Shown: positions 6,055-12,295 of the stretch, piece after piece | Position numbering within the stretch: position 1 is the stretch's first letter | Layout of the letters: each line of letters begins with the position of its first letter | Assembly: GCA_024232355.1 (NCBI GenBank) | Contig: JAAEPW010000933.1 | Span: 1 to 14,437 of the forward strand | Direction: 5' to 3' | Length of the DNA stretch: 14,437 bases | Origin: Chloroflexota bacterium | GTDB taxonomy: Bacteria > Chloroflexota > Anaerolineae > B4-G1 | Made by a program: the position numbers and the translations under genes | The notes under the pieces: generated by a model | What the model saw: only the letters and a program-made list of their open reading frames with translations | Database searches by the model: none | What the model was told of the DNA's origin: nothing

Positions 6055-8031
6055 ATGAAGCTAAAGAACATTCAAGCCAAACTGATCAAACTCATTCCAA
6101 CCACCACACACGCTCTCGCCGCACTCGTCCCACTGCTCTGGTGGTCCGCTCTACAAGGCTACTTTTCCCCACCCCTCATCATCGGAGCCATCATCATCGG
6201 AAACTTGCCAGACATGGACACCGCCACCTCACACATTGGGCAACTCGTCTATCCCATTGCCAAACGGATCGAATCCCACTTTGGACACCGCACGATCACA
6301 CACTCACTCCTAGCTCTTGCCGTTGTCGCCCTTCTCTCATTCGGCATCCACACACTCATCTCAAACCTCATCCCCGAACTCGCATCCCTGATCTCTCCCT
6401 GGTGGTGGTGGTCTGTCTTTTACGTTTCTCACCTCTTGCTAGATATGCTCGTCGGAGGAGCAACCGCTGTTCCTCTCCTGTGGCCTTCCAAGCAAAAGTT
6501 CTGGTTCGGTCTCAACATTCCGGCCAAGTCCACCGGTGAGCGAGTCGTGTTTGGTATTCTGTTTGCCGCTGGCGTGGTCCCTTTGTTCATCAATCCTACC
6601 GCTCTCAATCCTGGCCGCCTCATCCGACAATCCACCGGAAGCGTTGAGATGGCCCTCTATGACTACCGCCAGTGGGAAGCCACAAACATCGTAGAACTAG
6701 AGATCGAAGGAACCTGGCAAACCCAGGACAAAGAACATCTCTCCATCTCTGGACGCTTTCCCATTCGACGAGTAGAAGGCTCTATCTTTTACCTGCGCGA
6801 TCCCGAAACAGGAACCATCTTTAGCGCCGGACAATTCGGAACCGTAGACGTCTACATCACCCGCGCCGTGGCCCACAAAGCCGAATCCCGTATCGTCCAA
6901 GCCAACACACCCACTCCCGGCCCTTCCCCCACGCCCCGCTACCTCATCATCCGAGTGGACGGCATCACCGACGCCGCTTCCCAAATCCTTGTCCATCCCG
7001 GCGACCATATCCAACCCGGCGTCACCCTCGCTATCCCACCAACTGCCGCGCCCGCACCGACCGCTACGCCCTGGACGCCCGACCCGTTCATCCTTGTCCA
7101 AGCCGAATCCAACTGGACCATCGCCCAAGCCCAACACGCCCTAGACACCGCCTGGAGACCCATCGAAGAGACCACCATCCTCTACGCCCAAGCCACCGTC
7201 CTGCAAATCCAAGCCCAAATCGTAGAACTCGAAATCCGCATCAACGAAGGCAAAGCCCACACCACAGCCGGACTCGAAGCGCTCAAGATCCGCCTCAGCA
7301 TAGCAGAAGGAAACCTCGCCCAACTAGAAGAATCGCACGGGACCGGCCCCACCTGGCAGCAGCGCCAACTCGCCAACGCCAAACTCGAACGCGCCCGCCT
7401 CACCTACTCCGCCACCATCGCCACCGCCACGCCCGCCCCAACATCCACACCCGTACCCGTCCACGTCGTCGACGCCCCCATCACCGGCCAGATCGTAGAC
7501 ATCCAAATCGCCGCCGTCGACACCACCAACAACACCGTCGTCATAGACATCCGCATAATGGTGACAGACTCCGACCAGGTCCTCGATGACGCCGTCACCA
7601 CCGCCATCGTCAGCCACGTCTCCGACGGCGACACGCTAGACGTCACCTGGCCCTCTGGCGCTACCGCCCGTATCAGGCTCATCGGCGTAGACACACCCGA
7701 AACCACCTTCCCCCCTGAAGGGGAGGCCGAGTGCTATGGCCCCAAAGCCTCCGACTATACAAAGTCCCTGCTGCCCGAAGGCTCCGACGTCACCCTTCGC
7801 TACGACCGCCAACGCCTCGACCCCTACGGCCGCACCCTCGCCTACGTCTACCTCGACACCGGCCAAATGCTCAACGCCGCCCTACTCGAAAACGGCTACG
7901 CCCGCGTCCTCATCGTCCAGCCCAACGACGCCTACGCCGACCTCTTTTACTCCCTCGAAGACCAAGCCAAAGCCAACCAGACTGGTCTATGGGGAGCCTG
8001 TCCTGAGCCTGTCGAAGGAGCACACCAATGA
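6055..8031 (+). CDS. Three-module membrane protein: DUF457/YdjM-like domain, HlyD-like stalk, thermonuclease domain
   Basis: Residues 1-185 form a multi-pass membrane domain like the YdjM/DUF457 'metal-dependent hydrolase' family, with TTTHA (16-20), PDMD (52-55), GHRTITHS (77-84) and SHLLLD (125-130) giving the His/Asp set. Residues 200-285 are an exported beta-rich part. Residues about 296-328 and 471-505 look like the two halves of a lipoyl/HlyD-type domain around a long coiled coil (about 351-455). Residues 512-648 are a staphylococcal-nuclease-type domain with catalytic-type residues Asp524/526, Arg541, Asp546, Thr547, Glu549 and Arg593 (RLIGVDTPE, DPYGR), so it is probably an active calcium-dependent DNase/RNase outside the membrane. 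A GTG at 5974 would add 27 charged residues but sits inside the hairpin; I prefer the ATG at 6055. The C-terminal PEPVEG comes from a small repeat. The combination is unusual and the biological role unknown. Confidence 0.8.
   Translation: MKLKNIQAKLIKLIPTTTHALAALVPLLWWSALQGYFSPPLIIGAIIIGNLPDMDTATSHIGQLVYPIAKRIESHFGHRTITHSLLALAVVALLSFGIHTLISNLIPELASLISPWWWWSVFYVSHLLLDMLVGGATAVPLLWPSKQKFWFGLNIPAKSTGERVVFGILFAAGVVPLFINPTALNPGRLIRQSTGSVEMALYDYRQWEATNIVELEIEGTWQTQDKEHLSISGRFPIRRVEGSIFYLRDPETGTIFSAGQFGTVDVYITRAVAHKAESRIVQANTPTPGPSPTPRYLIIRVDGITDAASQILVHPGDHIQPGVTLAIPPTAAPAPTATPWTPDPFILVQAESNWTIAQAQHALDTAWRPIEETTILYAQATVLQIQAQIVELEIRINEGKAHTTAGLEALKIRLSIAEGNLAQLEESHGTGPTWQQRQLANAKLERARLTYSATIATATPAPTSTPVPVHVVDAPITGQIVDIQIAAVDTTNNTVVIDIRIMVTDSDQVLDDAVTTAIVSHVSDGDTLDVTWPSGATARIRLIGVDTPETTFPPEGEAECYGPKASDYTKSLLPEGSDVTLRYDRQRLDPYGRTLAYVYLDTGQMLNAALLENGYARVLIVQPNDAYADLFYSLEDQAKANQTGLWGACPEPVEGAHQ
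7710..7726. repeat. Possible degenerate G/C-run palindrome in the nuclease domain
   Basis: A C6 run, tgaa, G4 and agg form a short palindrome encoding FPPEGEA, just after the catalytic DTPE motif. It looks like the first half of the C-run/G-run elements elsewhere in the window. The protein is at most about one residue longer here than typical family members, so it may simply be host sequence. Confidence 0.25.
8002..8018. repeat. Dispersed repeat cctgagcctgtcgaagg at the end of the nuclease fusion
   Basis: This 17-mer (reverse ccttcgacaggctcagg) is a widespread bacterial interspersed repeat that I recognise from many genomes. Here it supplies the codons for PEPVEG right after the nuclease domain, replacing or extending the native C-terminus by about 8 residues before the stop. 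Confidence 0.7.
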
Positions 8032-8112
8032 TCTGACACAGCCTGCCAACTTGTCACTCGTTTACTCGTCAAAGCAACCACAGGTTGCACGCACACTCAA
8101 AGGAGAAAACCA

Positions 8113-9117
8113 ATGAATCGCAAAAACACAGTCCCGACCCTGTCCCTGATCATAGCTCTGACCACCCTACTACTCTTGCTTCTGAGCCATCCCACTCAAG
8201 CAATCACAAACCAACAACCCGTCATCATCAACGAACTCGACGCCCAGACCCCCGGCACCGACAGAGAAGAATTCATCGAACTCTACGACGGCGGCACAGG
8301 CAGCACCTCCCTGGACGGCCTGATAATCGTCCTCTTTAACGGCGGATCAGACAACGACCCCTCCTACCGCGTCATCGACCTCAACGGCCACACCACCGAC
8401 TCAAACGGCTACTTTGTCGTCGGTAACGCCGCCGTCCCCAACGCCGACCTCACCATCAGCAACGGGGCACTCCAGAACGGTCCCGACGCAGCCGCCGTCT
8501 ACAGTGCCACCGTGGACGATTTCCCCACCGGCACACCTGTTACCAGCACCAACCTCATAGACGCCATCGTCTACGACGATTACAACAGCGACGACGCCCA
8601 ACTGCGCGCCATCCTGCTCAACCCCGACCAACCCATCGTCCTCGAAGGCGCCACTTCCACCGAGTCCAGCGCCTACTCTGCCCAACGCTGCCCCAACGGC
8701 TCCGGCGGCCAACGCAACACTGATCAATACGCCGCCTACGCGCCCACCCCCGGCGGACCCAACGAGTGCGTGGCCCGCCCCGTCGTCCTCGACGTCTTTC
8801 CCAACGACTCCGACACCGACATATCCACCGGCACCACCATCCGCGCCACATTTAACACCACAATGACCAACGTCAGCACCAGCACCTTCCTGATCCACAG
8901 TCCCGACGGCGCGGTCCCCGGCACCGTCAGCTACAGCACCAACAGCCAGCGCGCCACCTTCAACCCCACCGGCGACCTGGTCTACAACACCCGCTACACC
9001 GCCACCCTCAAAGCCCAACTGACAGAGACCGGCAGCGTCCTACTCGGCGAGGACTATGTCTGGTCCTTTACCACCGAGGGCAGCTTTATCTACCTGCCCC
9101 TCATACTCCGACAATGA
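8113..9117 (+). CDS. Secreted lamin-tail and Ig-like domain protein with C-terminal YLPLILRQ tail
   Basis: This is an exported structural or binding protein of unknown target. It has a signal peptide (1-30, ending HPTQA), one lamin-tail domain (about 35-220, starting VIINELDAQTPG and containing EEFIELYDGG), then a bacterial Ig-like domain of the Big_5/SbsA type (about 226-325, from VVLDVFPNDSDTDIS to VWSFTTEG). It ends in YLPLILRQ, the short hydrophobic tail seen at the end of many exported Chloroflexota proteins, whose role is not known to me. A strong aaaggag lies about 7 bases before the ATG. The gene is on the same strand as its neighbours, and its stop codon lies inside the outer edge of the left inverted repeat of the next unit. 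Confidence 0.85.
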   Translation: MNRKNTVPTLSLIIALTTLLLLLLSHPTQAITNQQPVIINELDAQTPGTDREEFIELYDGGTGSTSLDGLIIVLFNGGSDNDPSYRVIDLNGHTTDSNGYFVVGNAAVPNADLTISNGALQNGPDAAAVYSATVDDFPTGTPVTSTNLIDAIVYDDYNSDDAQLRAILLNPDQPIVLEGATSTESSAYSAQRCPNGSGGQRNTDQYAAYAPTPGGPNECVARPVVLDVFPNDSDTDISTGTTIRATFNTTMTNVSTSTFLIHSPDGAVPGTVSYSTNSQRATFNPTGDLVYNTRYTATLKAQLTETGSVLLGEDYVWSFTTEGSFIYLPLILRQ

Positions 9118-9235
9118 GGCTTTTCCAGTGATTAAATTATCTCAAGCTTGGCAGTGAAAGCAGGTTACAAGTATGAAAACGCTACGAAAAAGACGCAAAA
9201 GCCTTGAGGAATTCCTGCAAAACACCTAGTTTGCT
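9112..9235 (+). repeat. Left inverted repeat of the recombinase unit
   Basis: It pairs with 11791-11939. Shared blocks include ggcttttccagt, aagcttggcagtgaaagc, agtatgaaaacgctacg and gccttgaggaattcctgc. The left copy lacks about 28 bases present in the right copy. It also contains a tiny reading frame, MKTLRKRRKSLEEFLQNT (from 9173), which the right copy does not preserve. The rest of the gap to the recombinase gene (9236-9315) holds its ribosome binding site and a caactagttg palindrome. Confidence 0.85.
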
Positions 9236-9315
9236 CCAAGAATTGGATTGGCAAAATCAACTAGTTGGATACTTATTTCTCTGGAATTCCCTGACTTGCC
9301 ACTTAAAGGAGCACG

Positions 9316-10302
9316 ATGAACGACTTTCAAAAGACCCTAACCAACTGGCGAAACTACCTGGAAACCCAACGCAACCGCTCCCCCGCCACCATCCGCGAAT
9401 ACCGCCGCGACCTCACCGCCTTCCAACGCCACCTCCAAGGGGAAGGTACGCCTTCCCCCGACTACGTCCCATCCCTCCAAGTCGAACACGGCCAAGTCGA
9501 AACCCTCGCCGACGTCACCACCCCCCACCTGGCCGCCTACCTCGTCCACCTCAAACACGAGCACGAACTCGCCACCGCCACCATCGCCCGCAGAATCGCC
9601 AGCCTCAAGTCCTTCTTCGCCTACGCCGCCCGCACCTACGTCATCCCCACCGATCCCGCCGCCGACCTCGACGTGCCCACCGTCGAGAGCCGCATCCCCA
9701 CCGACCTCTCCGAGCCTCAGGTTGCCCGCCTGCTGGCCCAGGTCACCGCCAACGACTGGATCACCATCCGCGACCGCGCCATCCTCCAAATCTTTCTCAA
9801 CACCGGCGTTCGCGTCAGCGAGCTTTGCAAACTCAACGTCGTCAACCTCGACCTTCAACGTGACCAGATCCGCGTCATCGGCAAGGGCAACAAAGAACGC
9901 ATCATCCCCCTCAACCGCCCCGCCAAAGTTGCCCTGCTCGACTGGCTCGACCACCGCACCGACCTCGGCTTACCTGTCGATAGACAGGCCCCGACCGACA
10001 AGCACGCCGACGCCCTCTTCCTCACCCGCCGCAGCCGCAAGCGGATGTCCGAGCGCGCCGTCCAACACCTCGTCGACAAATACGCCCAGGCCGCCGACAT
10101 CCCCATCGACGTCACCCCCCACACCCTGCGCCACACCTTTGCCACCCGCCTGCTCGCCCGCGGTGCCAACCTGCGCCAAGTCCAAGACCTGCTGGGCCAC
10201 AAATCGCCCGCCACCACCGCCATCTACACCCACGTCAACCACCAACAACGCCGAGACGCCGTCAACCGCCTCGCCCCCGCCCCCACCGACCTGTTGGAGT
10301 AG
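9316..10302 (+). CDS. XerC/XerD-type tyrosine recombinase
   Basis: This is a complete site-specific DNA recombinase. The N-terminal SAM-like core-binding domain spans about 1-107 and the catalytic domain about 130-320. All catalytic residues are present with XerD-like spacing: Arg166 (TGVRVSEL), Lys190 (GKGNKER), His269 and Arg272 (HTLRHTFA), His295 (LLGHKS) and the nucleophile Tyr304 (IYTHV). Arg-to-Lys is 24 residues, His-to-His 26 and His-to-Tyr 9. A good aaaggag precedes the ATG. It sits alone between inverted repeats, so it may act on those repeats rather than being the chromosomal dif resolvase, but this is an inference. Two short palindromes are embedded in frame (9439-9458, 9973-9988). 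The phosphoesterase starts 4 bases after its stop. Confidence 0.92.
   Translation: MNDFQKTLTNWRNYLETQRNRSPATIREYRRDLTAFQRHLQGEGTPSPDYVPSLQVEHGQVETLADVTTPHLAAYLVHLKHEHELATATIARRIASLKSFFAYAARTYVIPTDPAADLDVPTVESRIPTDLSEPQVARLLAQVTANDWITIRDRAILQIFLNTGVRVSELCKLNVVNLDLQRDQIRVIGKGNKERIIPLNRPAKVALLDWLDHRTDLGLPVDRQAPTDKHADALFLTRRSRKRMSERAVQHLVDKYAQAADIPIDVTPHTLRHTFATRLLARGANLRQVQDLLGHKSPATTAIYTHVNHQQRRDAVNRLAPAPTDLLE
9439..9458. repeat. Palindrome embedded in the recombinase N-terminal domain
   Basis: The perfect 8-bp arms ggggaagg and ccttcccc flank tacg. It encodes GEGTPSP in a loop of the core-binding domain. It is likely a small interspersed palindromic element tolerated in frame. Confidence 0.55.
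9973..9988. repeat. Palindrome embedded in the recombinase catalytic domain
   Basis: The 6-bp arms cctgtc and gacagg flank gata, translated as LPVDRQAP. It lies in the variable stretch between the catalytic Lys and the HxxR motif, where length varies in the family. It is probably another tolerated palindromic element. Confidence 0.4.
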
Positions 10303-10305
10303 CCT

Positions 10306-11721
10306 ATGCCAACCCTGATCCTAAGCGACCTCCACCTCGGCCCCGGCCGCGACCCCCGCACCGGCACGTACTCAGCCGAAGAAGACTTTTTCGCCGACGA
10401 CGCCTTCGCCGCCCTCCTCGACCACTACCATAAGCAAAGCGACGGTGACCCCGAACCCTATCCCCCCTCCCAGGGGGGACCAAGGGGGGTAACCCTAGTC
10501 CTCGCCGGAGACACACTAAACCTATGGGAAATGGATCCCCTAGACGAACTCCACACCATCGCCACCGGCCACCCCATCTTTTTCGACGCCCTCCGCCGCT
10601 GGCTAGAAACCGGCAACCACATCCACATCATCCCCGGCAACCACGATTTCCAACTCGCCTTCCCCGACGTCCAAACCGCCCTCCAAAACCTAATCTCCCT
10701 CCCGCATTCCCCATTTGTACGGGCGACGCATTCCGCGCCAAGCATCTCTCCACAAAGAGCATTTCCCACCACGTCTCACACCCTGGCTGCAAAGAGTGTT
10801 GATGGGAATGCGTCGCCCTCCGCGTCGACGCCCCAAACTCCCCCCGGAGAAATCACATTCGGCCACTTTTACCACGATCCCCCCGCCCGCCTCTACGTCG
10901 AACACGGCGACCGCTACACCAACCCCCGCAAACCCGGCCGCCCGCCCAACTCCCACCGCCGCGACTATTATTTCACCTCCGTCCTCAAACACCGCCTGCC
11001 CGTCGCCAACGTCTACCGCGCCCACTACATCTCCCAAGTCCTCGCCACCGACCCCCTCGCAATGCTCCCCGCCTGGCGCAACCTGCCCGGCTACCTCTTC
11101 GATCCCCCCTTCGAACTGCCCGCCCGCGCCAGCAGCGAAAACGTCACCCTGCACACCATCAATATCAACATCATCCAGGCCAACTGGAAGCGCGCCAAGT
11201 CCCAGGCCAGGATGATGCACGCCCTCATCATCACCTCCGTCCTGCTCAAACTCGCCGCCAGCGCCCTGCCCGGCGCAGCCCTCGCCATCCTACTTTCTCC
11301 CCCCTCTCAGGGGGGAATCAAAGGGGGGTGGCTCCTCGTCCTGCTCGCTGCCGCCGCCATCGCCCGCACATTCGGGGCCGCCGCCGCCCACACCAGCCAG
11401 AATCTCGCCCAGATCGACCTCCCCCGCGCCGCCGCCGAAGACATCGCCCCCGCCATCGCCCGCGCCAGAGTCCAAACCCTCATATTCGGCCACTCTCACA
11501 TCCCCGACCGCACTCGCTACCTCTCTCCCCCTAGAGGGGGAGTCGGTGGGGGTTCCGTGACCTACATCAACACCGGCACGTGGACCAACGTCATAGCCCC
11601 GCTCTCGGCCGTCGCCCCGCCCACCCGTACCTACGCCCACGTGGACGACGATGGCACACCTCGACTGCTCCAATGGATCGACCACGGCCCGGCGGAGCCT
11701 ATCCTGATTCGGCGGGACTGA
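10306..11721 (+). CDS. Calcineurin-like metallophosphoesterase with membrane hairpin
   Basis: This is a metal-dependent phosphoesterase of the calcineurin-like superfamily; LpxH-type UDP-diacylglucosamine hydrolases are distant relatives. Two-metal motifs are SDLH (7-10), GDT (68-70), GNHD (111-114), EHGD (199-202) and GHSH (395-398). Two hydrophobic stretches at about 303-330 and 342-362 probably form a membrane hairpin. The substrate is unknown. Four repeat elements are read through in frame: PPSQGGPRG (53-61), an insertion at about 137-174, PPSQGGIKGG (332-341) and PPRGGVGGG (408-416). None removes a metal-site motif, so the enzyme may still work. The start follows the recombinase stop by 3 bases with a ggag upstream, so the two are co-transcribed. 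A calcineurin-like partner for a tyrosine recombinase is unexpected and may just be a passenger. Confidence 0.88.
   Translation: MPTLILSDLHLGPGRDPRTGTYSAEEDFFADDAFAALLDHYHKQSDGDPEPYPPSQGGPRGVTLVLAGDTLNLWEMDPLDELHTIATGHPIFFDALRRWLETGNHIHIIPGNHDFQLAFPDVQTALQNLISLPHSPFVRATHSAPSISPQRAFPTTSHTLAAKSVDGNASPSASTPQTPPGEITFGHFYHDPPARLYVEHGDRYTNPRKPGRPPNSHRRDYYFTSVLKHRLPVANVYRAHYISQVLATDPLAMLPAWRNLPGYLFDPPFELPARASSENVTLHTININIIQANWKRAKSQARMMHALIITSVLLKLAASALPGAALAILLSPPSQGGIKGGWLLVLLAAAAIARTFGAAAAHTSQNLAQIDLPRAAAEDIAPAIARARVQTLIFGHSHIPDRTRYLSPPRGGVGGGSVTYINTGTWTNVIAPLSAVAPPTRTYAHVDDDGTPRLLQWIDHGPAEPILIRRD
10461..10490. repeat. G/C-run interspersed element, copy 1 in the phosphoesterase gene
   Basis: The pattern is C6, tccca, G6, accaa, G6. 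It is translated as YPPSQGGPRGV. It shares the C-run / short spacer / G-run / short spacer / G-run layout with 11298-11329, 11526-11553 and 3215-3243, which defines a small interspersed family in this window. Confidence 0.8.
10721..10818. repeat. Inserted element with gggcgacgcattcc inverted ends
   Basis: The 14-bp arms gggcgacgcattcc (10721-10734) and ggaatgcgtcgccc (10805-10818) are perfect inverted repeats enclosing 70 bases. The whole block reads through in frame as roughly VRATHSAP...DGNASPSA, between the GNHD and EHGD motifs of the phosphoesterase. The 'GATHASP'-like peptide is a hallmark I recognise from genes carrying gggcgacgc-type repeats in other bacteria. Confidence 0.75.
11298..11329. 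repeat. G/C-run interspersed element, copy 2 in the phosphoesterase gene
   Basis: The pattern is C6, tctca, G6, aatcaaa, G6, encoding SPPSQGGIKGG. It falls exactly in the turn between the two hydrophobic segments of the membrane hairpin. Confidence 0.8.
11526..11553. repeat. G/C-run interspersed element, copy 3 in the phosphoesterase gene
   Basis: The pattern is C5, taga, G5, agtcggt, G5, encoding SPPRGGVGGG. It lies just after the GHSH metal motif and before the final beta strands (VTYINTGTW). Confidence 0.75.
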
Positions 11722-11790
11722 CGCCCTCTACGATCTTGTGTGACACAAGAGAATTCCTTGAGCTTTTCCAGTTATTTTGTAACTCACTCG

Positions 11791-11939
11791 AGTAAACCAA
11801 GTGTTTTGCAGGAATTCCTCAAGGCTTTTGCGAAAAGCAAAAGCCCCTTTTCGTTTGCCTTTTTCGTAGCGTTTTCATACTCGTGACCTGCTTTCACTGC
11901 CAAGCTTGGGCTAATTCAAAAACTGGAAAAGCCTTATTG
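11791..11939 (-). repeat. Right inverted repeat of the recombinase unit
   Basis: Read on the minus strand it matches 9112-9235 in the same block order, with about 28 extra bases that form a hairpin (11823-11845). Its terminal motif gcttttccagt also occurs once more in direct orientation at 11762-11772, just outside the aligned part. The outer end runs 6 bases into the integrase remnant at 11934. Confidence 0.85.
11823..11851 (+). terminator. Hairpin with T-rich tail inside the right inverted repeat
   Basis: A perfect 9-bp stem, ggcttttgc/gcaaaagcc, with a gaaaa loop is followed by ccttttcg. It lies about 100 bases after the phosphoesterase stop, so it could be the intrinsic terminator for the recombinase-phosphoesterase transcript. 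It corresponds to the segment missing from the left repeat. Confidence 0.55.
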
Positions 11940-12062
11940 GAGAATGGTGTTGACATTAGGTACATTCAAGAACTGCTTGAGCATAGTTGCATTCGGACAA
12001 CCCAGCGCTACACACACGTAAGCAAACACCGGGTGAGTGAGGTCAAGAGCCCGCTAGACTAG
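11934..12062 (+). pseudogene. C-terminal remnant of a tyrosine recombinase, integron-integrase-like
   Basis: Forty-two codons plus a stop encode the end of a tyrosine recombinase: ENGVDIRYIQELLEHS, then the nucleophile Tyr (codon 12009-12011) in QRYTHVS, ending VKSPLD. The YTHV...(K/R)SPLD ending is shared by integron integrases and by a group of related integrases. The conserved LLGH is LLEH here. Everything upstream of the codon at 11934 is right-repeat sequence with no integrase similarity, so the Arg, Lys and HxxR parts are gone and the gene is dead. It reads toward the cassettes on the same strand, unlike the divergent layout of class 1 integrons. It is distinct from the intact recombinase at 9316 (whose end is RLAPAPTDLLE). 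IntI identity is likely but not proven from 42 residues. Confidence 0.7.
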
Positions 12063-12083
12063 ATCGTGGGAAAGAGATATAAT
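12055..12083 (+). promoter_or_regulatory. Candidate sigma-70-type promoter facing the cassettes
   Basis: A perfect TATAAT at 12078-12083 lies 17 bases after tagact (12055-12060), which is 4/6 to TTGACA. It sits at the end of the integrase remnant and points into the cassettes, where an integron's cassette promoter would be useful. It rests on consensus match only. Confidence 0.4.
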
Positions 12084-12260
12084 AAGTAAAGAGTCCATAC
12101 CGATTATGTTTAATTGCTAAAACAACGTCAGAGACTAGATTTTCCATTGTGGAAGCGACATCAGATGCCAATCCAACCTTGAAATATCATCAACTTTGAG
12201 CACGTAATTACAACTAACTTGGTTTTTCGATGGATGAAACATAATCGGTTCCATGTATAG
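12063..12260 (+). other. Gene-free leader between integrase remnant and first cassette, attI candidate region
   Basis: I see no coding frame here. The stretch is AT-rich. It contains gctaaaacaacgtcag (12116-12131), which loosely resembles the core of known attI sites (ctaaaacaaagtta). Its GTCAG does not fit the GTTRRRY core, so I would not call the site on this alone. The first convincing core is GTTAGC at 12295. Confidence 0.3.
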
Positions 12261-12294
12261 GCATGTTTGTGCTCATCGATGAGCACAAACATGC
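12261..12294. repeat. Perfect 34-bp palindrome abutting the first cassette junction
   Basis: The bases from 12261 to 12294 are fully self-complementary: gcatgtttgtgctcat, then cg, then its exact complement. The next base begins GTTAGC (12295-12300), the same core that ends both downstream attC-like sites. There is no T-run, so a simple terminator is unlikely. It may be part of the attI site, a protein-binding operator, or the end of a reduced attC. Confidence 0.9.
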
Positions 12295-12295
12295 G

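Larger units (their letters stand above)
9112..11939. mobile_element. Inverted-repeat-bounded unit carrying a tyrosine recombinase and a phosphoesterase
   Basis: The unit is 2.8 kb, with imperfect inverted repeats at both ends (9112-9235 and 11791-11939) and two tightly spaced + strand genes inside. The outermost bases read caatgaggcttttccagt on the left and, as reverse complement, caataaggcttttccagt on the right. No convincing direct target duplication flanks it. It could be a recombinase-encoded mobile element, an invertible segment, or a region caught between two copies of a smaller repeat. The right edge abuts a 5'-truncated integrase, which suggests that its arrival or rearrangement broke that gene. 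Confidence 0.55.

Noticed and set aside
7701..7733. Possible repeat insertion beside the nuclease catalytic motif
   Set aside because: The protein is at most about one residue longer than typical relatives here, so an insertion is not needed to explain the C-run/G-run palindrome. It is kept only as a low-confidence feature.
8401..9018. Minus-strand frame of 205 codons opposite the lamin-tail/Ig-like gene
   Set aside because: It is Gly/Val/Ala/Asp-rich low-complexity translation, typical of an antisense shadow. The plus-strand gene has a signal peptide and recognisable domains.
9173..9229. Tiny frame MKTLRKRRKSLEEFLQNT in the left inverted repeat
   Set aside because: It has only 18 codons, and the right repeat does not keep the frame because of the extra hairpin segment. 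It may be a leftover gene start but cannot be supported as a gene.
9108..11945. Target-site duplication flanking the recombinase unit
   Set aside because: The flanks (caatga on the left, ttattg on the right) are not direct repeats; they extend the inverted repeat instead. No transposase-type duplication can be claimed.
12116..12131. attI-like gctaaaacaacgtcag considered as the true cassette entry site
   Set aside because: The resemblance to known attI cores is loose and the GTCAG does not fit GTTRRRY. The core at 12295 fits both cassette spacing and downstream sites.
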